NCBI GenBank assembly: GCA_013115125.1 | Contig: JABANN010000490.1 | Coordinates: 1-26,021 of the forward strand | Origin: Perkinsus olseni | Lineage: Eukaryota; Perkinsozoa; Perkinsida | Direction of reading: 5' to 3' | Length of the DNA stretch: 26,021 nucleotides | Shown here: one piece after another, positions 1 through 8,599 of the stretch | Layout of the letters: every line of letters begins with the position of its first letter | How positions within the stretch are numbered: position 1 is the first letter of the stretch | Program-made: the position numbers and the translations under genes | Notes under the pieces: model-generated | Seen by the model: the letters and a program-made list of their open reading frames with translations, nothing else | Told to the model about the DNA's origin: nothing | The model's database searches: none

Positions 1-836
1 TTCAGCAGTTCCGTCCGACAAGAAGCTATAGTTATTTTGGCCTATCGATCAAGTCCCCCGCACGTACGACATAGCGCACTTTCACAGGCGCTCGACGTGA
101 TGCGGGTCTGAATTGAATTTCAAATTATCCCGTTGTGAGGTTGCACTGTGTTACGCAGTCTGCGTTCATGTGATGAGCTTCACCGTCGCTAGGCTATCAA
201 CCTCGGATCAGTAATCTGTACGCGACAGGTTCATTCGTCTTTATGATCTTACGAAAGCACTTGGTAACGAGGGTAACGAAACAACCAACGAAGAAAATTT
301 CTTCAAGAGATGTGCCGCGCAAGTTAAAAATGATGTCTATCCTCTAGACTCCAACGCCTTTCCTCTATCTTGACCACAACTCCAGTGTATCAAAGATTTT
401 CCAACGGAGCTGAGGTTGATAAAACTTCGTGACAATACAGACTTGATATCAGGAGGGTGTCAACCGAAAAGTCGAAGTCGTCGACTGGAGAGTTTACTCT
501 TCACCACACCTACCAGGAGTGAATCACATTTAACACATACAGATTAATCGAAGTTATCGACTCGAAGTCACGGGAGAGAGGCACCGATTGAAGTTGGCAC
601 AGCTATGAGTTCACCCAATGGAGCTTTTACAACAGTAAAGAAAGCAGAGCTCTGTGGCATTAGTTTTTTGTCCGCTCATTGACAGAGTTGAGCTGTGAAA
701 CCAACTTGCTGCATGGCGTTTGCAACATGCATTCTATAGCGCCCATAGCATAGACTGATGTGATGTAAGTGACATCTGATGCATGATGACCTTCAAGGTC
801 ATCATGGCTATCAAGTTTATACTATAATGTCCATAG
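1..836. other. No gene recognised
   Basis: No convincing coding frame, RNA gene or long repeat is visible. Positions 14-27 share 14 bases with the terminal repeat of the element starting at 837, too short to interpret. A perfect odd palindrome lies at 782-806, just before that element. Confidence 0.5.
782..806. repeat. Odd palindrome, 12-bp arms with a 1-nt centre
   Basis: Arms 782-793 and 795-806 are perfect reverse complements around C794. It belongs to the same class as the dense cluster at 1603-2910. Confidence 0.9.
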
Positions 837-989
837 TGTAATGTTTATATCGCTGATCCTATCTTGCTCCGACAAGAAGCTACGCTGAAGCTAAGCTAAG
901 TAGCGGATGATAAGAAACAACAGATGAAAGATTGGATTCCAAATGGCAAAACTCGGGTGTTGTGTTCTCAACCAGTCAGTCTCTTCACA
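837..989 (+). repeat. Left terminal repeat of the TRIM-like element
   Basis: 153 bp, TG...CA. It matches 1430-1596 almost fully but lacks the 14 bases found at about 1475-1488 of the right copy. Confidence 0.9.
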
Positions 990-1429
990 TGGTGCACCGT
1001 CCGGGAAGCAAGCGGATCGGGTGTGAGACTGGGCTGATTGGAGAATAAGCACAGACCGTGGTCAGAGCCGATAGATCCGGATGCCTGCTCGTGAGGAGCA
1101 CGCTGCCGATTTAGGCGCGGAGCCTTTGACCTTCAGACACTGCAAGAGCATTGCAGTTAGTCACCTCCAGATGTCGCATGAGACTTGCTGTCGGCCTCGG
1201 TGATGGCCTCAGAGTAGCAGGTCGTTCCGACTTGGCGCTGCCCGCAGACAGCAATGGTGCTCCAGTGATTCTGCTTGTGATGAGCAGCCGATTTGTGATG
1301 AGACGAGGCCGACCTTGGCAGCTAGTTTACGGCGACTCCTGCCCGTCGGGCGGGTTGTGAGTTTAGGTACAAACTAGCCTTCCAGTATCTCTTACAAACA
1401 ACCGCAACATAGGATCAGCTGGGGAGGCG

Positions 1430-1596
1430 TGTAATGTTTATATCGCTGATCCTATCTTGGTCCGACAAGAAGCTTAGCTTCTGAAGCTACGCTGAAGCTA
1501 AGCTAAGTAGCGGATGATAAGAAACAACAGATGAAAGATTGGATTCCAAATGGCAAAACTCCGGTGTTGTGTTCTCAATCAGTCAGTCTCTTCACA
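1430..1596 (+). repeat. Right terminal repeat of the TRIM-like element
   Basis: 167 bp, TG...CA. It carries 14 extra bases relative to the left copy. Those bases create two overlapping odd palindromes, 1468-1482 (centre T1475) and 1475-1489 (centre T1482), each with 7-bp arms. Confidence 0.9.
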
Positions 1597-1602
1597 ATAG
1601 GC

Positions 1603-2910
1603 CGCCTATGATAGGCGATTCGCCCAACTACAGATGGACAAGATCGCTGGAATTCACAGGTTCCGTTTCGCTATACGCTCCGTGAATTATTCGAGTATAA
1701 CGCTAACTAACGCGAACGGCACAAATTTCGTGGAGATGGAGTCCGTCACTCTGAAAGAACCGTTTTGATCTTGGCTTAATAAGGCAAGATCAAAACGTTT
1801 CTACCACAACCGTTTGAACCACATAATATGTGGTTCAACCACAGTGGTTGAAGTTTACTGCTAGACAGTGGAATGCCAGAATTGATAACGAACTGGCCGA
1901 CGAGCCTGAACTAATGAATCAGAAGCCCCTAGGTGTGCTAAGCAGTGCTTAGTAAGACTGTGCCTGCATTAGATGCGAATCGCGCTGTGCGAGCGGCCGA
2001 GAACTGGCAAAATCTGCCAGTTACAGGGAATGAAACAGGAAAAGTTTATTTTTTCAAGAGAGTGAACAAAAGCGGCATTTGGAATGCCAAAGAAGGGGAG
2101 AACTAAGGAAATGGGCGTATTTCTGAAACGATCAAACGCATCTCCATAGTGCCTCGGAATGTATACAGTATACAGTATACTCCACCAGAAAAAGGCCCCA
2201 TGCTGCATGGGCCATGCAGCACTGAGTCCGGTCCATGCTTTCGCACTATATGGTTTGAACTTTAAACTTTGAAGTAGACATCATCGAGTCGATGATCGAT
2301 GACATCGATGTGGGGGCTATAATATAGCCATATTATGGCCACGTGGAAAAGTCATTGCCGCTATGCGTCAAATTGACGCATAGCGGCAATACGCCAGGGC
2401 CTGGCGTACATTGTGGTGATTGACCTGGAAAGCTACGACAGCTGCTGTCGGTTGCTGCAACCGCAGGAGAGAGTTGTCCAACTTCAAGCCATACAACTTT
2501 AGTAACTACAGTATAGTTCACATGTGGATAGTCCATTCAGGTAATACTAGTCTGGCTTCGCAGCATATACGTCGCCCATACCGGTCTAACCAGTGACATA
2601 GCGGATAATGTCAGGCATGATATTACTTGCTTTTGGTGAAAGCCTTTTAGGATCCGTATACTCCGGACTCCGAAGTTCGGAGCACATGTATGGGCAGCGC
2701 CGGCTTTGCCGTACATATGGCAAAGCTGGCGCTGCCGGCCCGGTAGAGCACAATCGGCGATTGATGGAACCTACGAGGTCTGTTCGAGTGATTGGGCGCA
2801 TTGGTATACTATCCTATTCATGTATCCCGATAGCATTTTCTACCCGCTGTTCTACGCATTGCCTCCAGACCACACAAAGGATACCTAATGTTACAGTAGT
2901 ACTGTAGTGT
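1603..2910. repeat. Cluster of short perfect inverted repeats with 1-nt centres
   Basis: Perfect palindromes around one unpaired base (arm length in brackets): 1603-1617 (7), 1614-1624 (5), 1814-1838 (12), 1836-1850 (7), 1938-1952 (7), 2201-2221 (10), 2280-2296 (8), 2295-2309 (7), 2315-2329 (7), 2327-2339 (6), 2354-2390 (18), 2391-2407 (8), 2436-2450 (7), 2450-2462 (6), 2668-2682 (7), 2751-2763 (6), 2892-2906 (7). Three more have longer loops: 1761-1797 (13-bp arms, 11-nt loop), 2002-2022 (8-bp arms, 5-nt loop) and 2693-2736 (18-bp arms with one mismatch, 8-nt loop). GTATAC is repeated three times with A between at 2161-2180. Many share or abut arms, forming chains. The arm sequences differ, so this is not one repeat family copied many times. 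Confidence 0.9.
1946..2106 (+). CDS. Possible exon with a WW-like motif
   Basis: After an AG at 1944-1945 (…AAGCAG) an open stretch reads to a stop at 2104. Near its middle it has W-Q-N-L-P, then K-V-Y-F-F, then G-I-W-N, resembling the W...YF...W pattern of a WW domain. The W-to-W spacing is a few residues longer than usual. The inverted repeat at 2002-2022 falls exactly on the first tryptophan and the residues after it, so the domain may have been stretched by a palindrome. No start codon or further exon could be joined with confidence. A second protein-like stretch lies in-strand at about 2740-2886. This could instead be chance coding in a palindrome-rich region. Confidence 0.25.
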
Positions 2911-3073
2911 AGACGACAGTATAGGCTGTAGTGGCTAGTTGTGCATAGGTTCGAGCACAACCGCGGCTTCCTGAGGGCTTCGAGCATGAAGAGAACCGCC
3001 GTAAGAAAACGCGAGTTTATGTGTGACTTGACAGTGTTTCGTGACCCATGTCCGGGTAATACAAAGACACGAT

Positions 3074-3541
3074 GATCACCATCGTCGTCGGCAGTACTTA
3101 CGCCATCAACGAGTAAAGCTGACTTATACGGGACAGACGTGGATGATGCAGTGGCCGAAGCCCAATCCAATCTGTATACCAGAGTGACACCTAGCAGCGT
3201 CACAAGCGACTTCAGGACCGTAGTCGTGGGGATTCCTCACTGGGGAGGAGAACCTTACCAAACGCGGGGTTGGGATGCTTTGCGAGACGCAACATTAGGC
3301 CCGGCAAATATATCTGTGCCTATGATGGGCATATGGGGGGGGCCAGGCTTACGTTAGCACGGTAAAGGACACCGATGTCTCCAAGGGAACACACTTCAAG
3401 GCCGTCCACATGAAAGTTATGTACGTGGATGGCCGTTCCTTATCTCTCTTGGCCAGAATGGGAGCAAGGAACATCGAGCCAGGAGCAATGGTCAATCATT
3501 CGGAAATCCCAAATACTGACTATCAAGTAACTATTATCTAA
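3074..3541 (+). pseudogene. Coding remnant of unknown family
   Basis: Protein-like reading covers about 155 codons on the plus strand, ending with TAA at 3539-3541, but not as one open frame. The first part contains V-V-V-G-I-P-H-W-G-G-E-P-Y. The second contains H-M-K-V-M-Y-V-D-G-R-S-L-S-L-L-A. I do not recognise the family and cannot tell a host gene from a captured element. It sits between the palindrome cluster and the converging minus-strand gene that ends at 3731. Confidence 0.35.
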
Positions 3542-3730
3542 CAACAAGTGTACGGACACCGATGGTCTACATTATCCTCGCAAACAACAAACATTTGTCT
3601 TTGTGAGCAGTTTGATCACCGCCCGTCTACAATCCATACACTCAGTAACGGCAAGATACTCCTGAATAGTTGCCACTATTAAACTAGATTGAGGTTCGGT
3701 ATCCTTATGCTCTATGCCCTGCGAACTTAG

Positions 3731-5208
3731 TTAAGTGGAATTGGGAAGACACTGTCTCCAAGACAGCATCTTCAGCAATCCTGTGTAGGCCACGACATTG
3801 AGCCGCTCAATGTCGCTGCGCTCAATTTGAGCGCTTCGCCGATTCCCGAGGAATCTTCCCTCACATTTTGTCCTCGAGAAGCCTTGGTCACCAAGCCGTG
3901 GAACCACATATAGCCCGCCTTGAACCCCATGAACCAAAGCATGAATAAACCAGACACTTCGAGTGTTGCGACCGAAAACATGATCAGCACCACCCTCACG
4001 TATTATACTATCATCGGTTGTCGGATCGAGCTCTTTGAATCGATCCAGGCTAGCCTCGATGAGCTCTTCCCACTCTGCCGAAACCACACTATTATACCGA
4101 GCTTCCTTGCCCTCTAGCCACTCAATGCTCTTCCTAGTCGCCATTGTACGCTCTGCAACTGCCTTGAAGTCTACCACCCGCCTCAGCCGCCCATCGTGGG
4201 ACCAGGCTGTCTCATACACACGTACAAGATCCTCCACAGTGCTCGCCGCGATGAGGTCTTCATAACGCAAGATGCGCGGCTCGGGCACCCGCCACAGTAG
4301 CACTCGCCAAAGGACGGCGTGAAGCATGGCATGAGTCTCAGGAGTGTCGGGCGTCAAGGGTCTGATGATCTTCTGAGCCAGAACCAGAACGGGATGGGAG
4401 TAGTTCTGTATCAACAAGGATTCTCTAAGTGCTTCATAGAAACACGTTCGACATGGTGGATTGCTCATCGGGAAGGTGTGCCTTCTCCTACGGTAGAGCA
4501 GGAGTATAGTGTGGCCCTTGAGCTCAGCCAAGTCCAATATTCTGAATAGGTTCATCACCTCCTTGGTGACAACCAATTTCGTACCATTTGCCGTCAACAA
4601 GCGCACGACAGCATCAAGAGCATGGGAGTTGAAGTCGAGCGACAAAAGATCCTCCTTAGTATCATCTTCGGCAGCACTGAAGACCATAGACAGTTCATGA
4701 CGGTACATCTCGTTGCAGTATGGATGCCAGTAGTCAGCCTTCACCACGGCATCCTCGTGGTCCACGGGCCAACCTTCTTTAAAATTATCGAACACCCACG
4801 AGGTGCCTTGCCCGGGGGGCGCCAAGATGACCACCCCGTTTTCGTAGGTCTGAACGCTTCGTTGACGTAGCAAAACAGAAGCCAATTGTGCATCCTGGCA
4901 CAGATCGAGTGCTCGCTTGGCGGCAACAGAGTAGTAAGGCTCCTCGATGAACTCGCCCGTCGGTTCTTCTAACCACGAATAAGTACTAGCACCAACGAGT
5001 CTCGTGAGTTTGTCGTCACAGTGTGTGCAGAGTGCCTCGAGCTCCGACAGTCCTGTCTTATAAGCCAAGTCGAAGGCGTCATCGGGTGTGATCGGCCATG
5101 CGTGTAGGACGCAAGACGGGGGAGGGAAACTTTGATGCAGTGCTTCTCTCCTCGCCGCCAGTCTTCTAGTGACATCTCTGAGACATCCCTGGTACAGCGT
5201 GATGAGCG
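3731..5208 (-). CDS. Sulfotransferase-like protein, 3' part of a multi-exon gene
   Basis: A single long exon of about 491 codons reads from a probable acceptor (TTGCAG, ending at 5209) to a stop at 3731. Three sites fit the PAPS-dependent sulfotransferase fold. A 5'-phosphosulfate-loop-like P-P-G-Q-G-T-S-W lies near 4820. A strand-then-arginine motif L-L-L-Y-R-R-R-R-H-T-F-P-M-S lies near 4470-4510, at the place of the 3'-phosphate-binding R...S. R-Y-E-D-L lies near 4260, as in the family's RYEDL helix. The first 60 residues (C-V-L-H-A-W-P-I-T-P-D-D) look instead like the C-terminal end of a fringe-like GT31 domain, so this exon probably continues the gene upstream (5356-6276). The last 40 codons contain two odd palindromes. 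The fold assignment is by eye; the substrate is unknown. Confidence 0.45.
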
Positions 5209-5355
5209 CTGCAAGCCCTACTCAGCGACCAGGAAGTGTTGTCGGTAGGATCCAAAATTCGAAAGCTGTAGTTTGAAGCTAGTTGACGCCACGAGGTACA
5301 TAGCGAAAGCGTAGTCCTCTTCACGATAGCCTACCTGACCATGGGCGATACTCAC

Positions 5356-6276
5356 TCAACAGAGTCACGCCGCCTGGTCACCCTGTCCACGCTGTGAGTC
5401 TGTTCCCGTCCAACCGGGATCTCCTCACGGCTCCTGAGTATCCAGGCCTCAGCTAGGTCGATGTCGATCTGCAACGAGGGGCGGATATTCCAGCTGGGTT
5501 GAGGGACCCACCCACTTGGCCCGAAGGATGACTATCTCGTAAGACAGTTGATGCTCCTTTGGACATGATAACCCCCGAACGAAGGATGGGCGACTTCACG
5601 CGACGACCGTTGTAGAACCTGAATAAAGTGCTGTTATAAAACGCTATAGGGAGACTAACAACAAGATAATAGACTCGGCCACGGTGCTGAAGCCGGCACT
5701 GAGAGGCGCAGCTCGAATCACACAAAGCCCGGGAAGTGTATGAATGAGCCCCGTATGGAGCTTACGCGTGGACTAGAGATAGGCGGCCCACCATCCTCCC
5801 GAACATCCATGCTTCGTCAAAATCAAACAAGCCCAATCGTCGGTGGAGCGCGTCAACATTGACGTAGGACTCCTTAGGTATTATGTAGGTCCAATCACAT
5901 GAGCCGTTGGCCGCCAACAGCAGATGGCTGAGCCACCTCACCACCGCTTGGGTGGAGGTATTCACTCCCTCCAAGTACGGATCGAATGCTAGATCATATG
6001 TCCTCGTGTGGTTCCGAGTGCATCTATAAACGCACGGTTCGTTCAGTCACCATTAGAGTGTCTGCCAATGGCTCAGCTGATATTTGTTCGAGCGAAGTGG
6101 TGTTCTCCTTACCCGTAGTGTGTTGTCAGCAGCGGAAGCTCTGGATCCCTGTGCGGCTGTATCGGTAGATAATACGGGTCGGAAGCTATGCACAACGTGT
6201 GTTCCTGTCCCTGGCATGGCGAGCCCGATGTGAGTATGAGCACAGATGATAGCAGCATGAGGGTACGGGAAGGCAT
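5356..6276 (-). CDS. Fringe-like (GT31) glycosyltransferase, 5' exons
   Basis: Exon 1 (6113-6276) starts M-P-S-R-T-L-M-L-L-S-S-V and encodes a clear signal peptide. It ends at a GTAAGG donor. Exon 2 (5766-6023) joins in phase and carries C-D-W-T-Y-I-I-P-K-E-S-Y-V-N-V-D-A-L, then W-M-F-G-R. This matches the GT31/fringe pattern of an acidic metal site followed by Y-V-x-V-x-x-L and then a glycine-arginine turn, but the usual Asp triplet is replaced by I-P-K-E. Exon 3 (5516-5618) and exon 4 (5356-5468) follow. Exon 4 has I-D-I-D-L-A-E-A-W-I-L-R, like the family's later acidic motif. An extra exon near 5.65-5.70 kb is possible. The join across 5209-5355 to the sulfotransferase-like exon is unresolved: it needs very short introns or a frame change, so the gene could be damaged there or be two genes. 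Confidence 0.4.
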
Positions 6277-6525
6277 GTTTGGCTCGGCCACCCCTGGTTC
6301 AAACAAGGCTATCGTGTTCAGGGCTTGACTGTAAGAAGCTGTGAATACGTTAGCGAGATATCCCCTCTCTCCACACTGAGCACAAGCTCCATGCCTTAGG
6401 AAGCGACAACATCAGACGACATCATAATCATTGATTCATTCGCGGTCTCTACGTTCTAGAGTCCGACTCTACTCACGTCTCCTCACCAGCGTCACGGCAG
6501 CTCGACGGAGGCATCACTGGCGTAG
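6277..6525. other. Upstream region of the GT31-like gene
   Basis: No coding exon is supported. It holds the first copy of an 81-bp dispersed repeat (6407-6487) and probably the promoter of the minus-strand gene. Confidence 0.4.
6407..6487. repeat. Dispersed 81-bp repeat, copy 1
   Basis: It aligns without gaps to 16157-16237 at about 89 percent identity (9 differences by eye). It lies about 130 bp upstream of the signal-peptide exon at 6113-6276. Confidence 0.8.
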
Positions 6526-6780
6526 CTGAGGAATGTCTATCACTCCCCACCAGATGCCGAGCAAGGCAATGAGCTGCCAACAAGAGTGTTGGTCCTCCTC
6601 ACTAAAGGGGGTAGACCCAGTGAGTATCGAAAAGAGCTGCAAGAAGAGCAGATGTTAGCTCTCACGGGCTCTAAGCACGCCTGCAGCTCTGAAGACGGGG
6701 ATGATGAAAAGGCGTCAAAGAAGATGAAAAAAGCTATCACGAGGAGGAGCTATCAAATTTCGGAAGGGGCTCAACCGGAA
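6526..6780 (+). CDS. Exon of an unknown gene, interrupted by the retrotransposon
   Basis: An open frame starts after a possible TAG acceptor (6523-6525) and runs without a stop up to the left end of the retrotransposon. It reads N-V-Y-H-S-P-P-D-A-E, then R-V-L-V-L-L-T-K-G-G, a charged stretch E-Y-R-K-E-L-Q-E-E-Q, and a basic, nuclear-signal-like K-K-M-K-K-A-I-T-R-R. I do not recognise it. After the element, in-frame reading reaches a stop within about ten codons (near 12304), so the element may have landed close to the 3' end of this exon. Low-complexity charged composition means it could be chance. Confidence 0.35.
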
Positions 6781-6942
6781 AATCGAGGTCAACTCGTTGG
6801 GCCAGTTTACTCGGCGATGCCGCCCGGCGCACAGAGGAGACAGTAGCTTTGTGCTGGTGCTAGTGGGTGGTTCGGTCGAGGAGAGTTCGGAGTGAGTGAG
6901 GTACATTCGCGTCGAGTTAGTTTAATTTTATCTTCTAAAAAG
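6781..6942 (+). repeat. Terminal repeat A1 of the Ngaro-like element
   Basis: Identical to A2 at 11978-12137 over 160 bp. It ends in CTAAAAAG. Confidence 0.9.
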
Positions 6943-8400
6943 GAATGTCCCCCCCCTCCCCGCAACCGCCGCAGCTCCACCGTCCCCGACAACACCGACA
7001 ATGGCGGCCTCCCGACGCCGCCTTCGGCCTCAGATCCACCCGCAACACCAGTCTCCGACCTGCCCCTTCCGCCAGATGACGTGGCGGCAAGCTCAGCCGG
7101 CCCCGCCGCTCCCCCCGACGTCTCGACGGTCCTTCTCAGCAGCCAACTTGGCTCCTCCGGTCCGCACGATCCAGCTGCCGTGGTTCAAGACGCCCCCAGC
7201 TTGGTCCCAGACGCTCCTCGGAGCACGAGCCCCACAGCACCGTGCCAGGACGGTCCCGGCAACCCCAGCTCAGCGAACGCGACCCCCCTCTCCGTCGGCG
7301 TGAATCAAGAACTGGTCTACCTCGCCGCCGATCTGGAGCCCGGCGCCGCTGGACCGGTACTTGCGGTCCTCGTGCAGAACGGCATCAACAGCCAGGAGGC
7401 CCTAACCTCCGTCGCCGGCGACTTATCCCTCAGATCCGCTATCGCTGAGGAGCTGACTTTGAGAGGCCGGGTAGTCTACAGCATCATGTGCAACAGAGCG
7501 CTAGCCGAGAAGGAGGCCAAGAAGGAGACCAAGGAGCTCAACGCCGACGACATGACCAGAATGCTAACGGATTTTCAGGCCCTACACGGTTCGACACCCC
7601 CGCCCCCTCTGGTGACGACGAAACCGAGCATCATTCAGAAGATGAAGAGGCCGGATCAGGGTGTGTGTATGGACCTCAACGAGTTCCTTCCCAGGAGAGA
7701 AGCCCCGTCACCGTTGTCCCCCGAAGACTCCCGCTCCTTCAAGTTGACAAGCTCCGGACAACTGATCGCTTCGGGCGGCGAGAAACGTAAGCTTTCCGGT
7801 TTTACGGAGCTGTCGGTCGCTCTCTTCCGGTGGGGCGTCACCTACTCTGTAGTGCATCCCCCCGTGATCGGCGGCTCCCCCTCTGACGTCGGTCTAAGCC
7901 TGTGCGACGTGTTGGCCTATTGGCGACGATTGGTCGACTTCCTTCCCGCCATTGGCGCTCCCGCCATCATCGATTACGACGCCAAATACCGCTCCGCCAT
8001 CGCCCAGCTGGTAACCACCAAGACCCACTCGGTGTCCCATATGTTGTGCGAGGACGTCCTTCCCACAATTATGTCGGCGGCTTTGGCAAGAGCAACGGTG
8101 GTGTCCAGTCGTCCTTCTCAGCAGCAGATCACCTCTCCCCAGTCGACTCCGACCAACAGTTCTCCCCCTCCCACGGAGTCTCCCAGAGACCGTCTATGTC
8201 GCCATTTCCTGCGTGGGGAGTCCCCACTGGGGACTGCAGGTTCGGCGACTCCTGTCGGTTCAGCCACTCGGTGAATGGTTCCGGCCGTCAACCTCAGCGT
8301 GCAACACCGTATGGTCGTCCCAGTCAGGGTCGCAACCATGTTAGCGGAGATCCTACGCCGTCCTCATCTACAGGTAACAGCGCTGGCTCGCGAGGGTGAC
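6890..8400 (+). mobile_element. Gag-like region of the Ngaro-like element
   Basis: The region encodes a proline/serine-rich N-terminal third, an alpha-helical middle, and near its end a Cys/His cluster resembling a CCCH zinc finger (C-R-F-G-D-S-C-R-F-S-H). This is a plausible nucleic-acid-binding end of a capsid-like protein. It is not entirely in one frame. Family assignment rests on position before the reverse transcriptase. Confidence 0.55.
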
Positions 8401-8599
8401 TGGTAGTGGCGTCGGCGTGGCTCGCCATAGTCAGCGAGGCGTCTTTACCAACAGTTTCTCAATAGTTAAGTCAGTCATCAGTTAAGTCGTTATCTCAGTT
8501 GTGAATCAAGACAGTAGTAGTTAAGTTCAGTCAGTCAGTCAATAGTGAGTTAGTGATCGATTTCATACCTCAGTCCCGGTCGGAGCTCCCGCAAATGAC

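Larger units (their letters stand above)
837..1596 (+). mobile_element. TRIM-like non-autonomous LTR element
   Basis: Two direct repeats (837-989 and 1430-1596) enclose a 440-bp centre with no coding frame. Each repeat starts TG and ends CA. Directly after the left repeat, from 990, comes TGGTGCACCGTCCGGGA, which has the form of a tRNA primer-binding site: TGG is the complement of CCA, followed by an acceptor-stem-like and a T-stem-like stretch. Directly before the right repeat lies a purine-rich tract, GGGGAGG at 1421-1427. The 4-bp target duplication ATAG is found at 833-836 and 1597-1600. These are the marks of a terminal-repeat retrotransposon in miniature, which depends on another element for its proteins. 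The repeats differ by about 2 percent plus one 14-nt indel, so insertion was recent. The primer tRNA is not the tRNA-Pro of this window. Confidence 0.72.

Noticed and set aside
440-490. Faint resemblance of this stretch to the start of the Ngaro-like repeat A
   Set aside because: About 40 bases with many differences and gaps; no extension on either side.
1341-1351. GC-rich odd palindrome inside the TRIM-like element
   Set aside because: Only 5-bp arms; it fits the class but is too short to list as a feature.
1603-2910. CRISPR array or tandem repeat
   Set aside because: Arms differ in sequence and spacing; there is no constant repeat with regular spacers.
1603-2910. Inserted mitochondrial DNA
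   Set aside because: Hairpin-rich organelle DNA came to mind, but no mitochondrial gene, rRNA piece or compositional shift is visible.
5209-5355. Very short (about 21-nt) introns joining the GT31-like and sulfotransferase-like exons
   Set aside because: Reading phase does not work with the obvious sites, and other introns in the window are 34 nt or longer; left unresolved.
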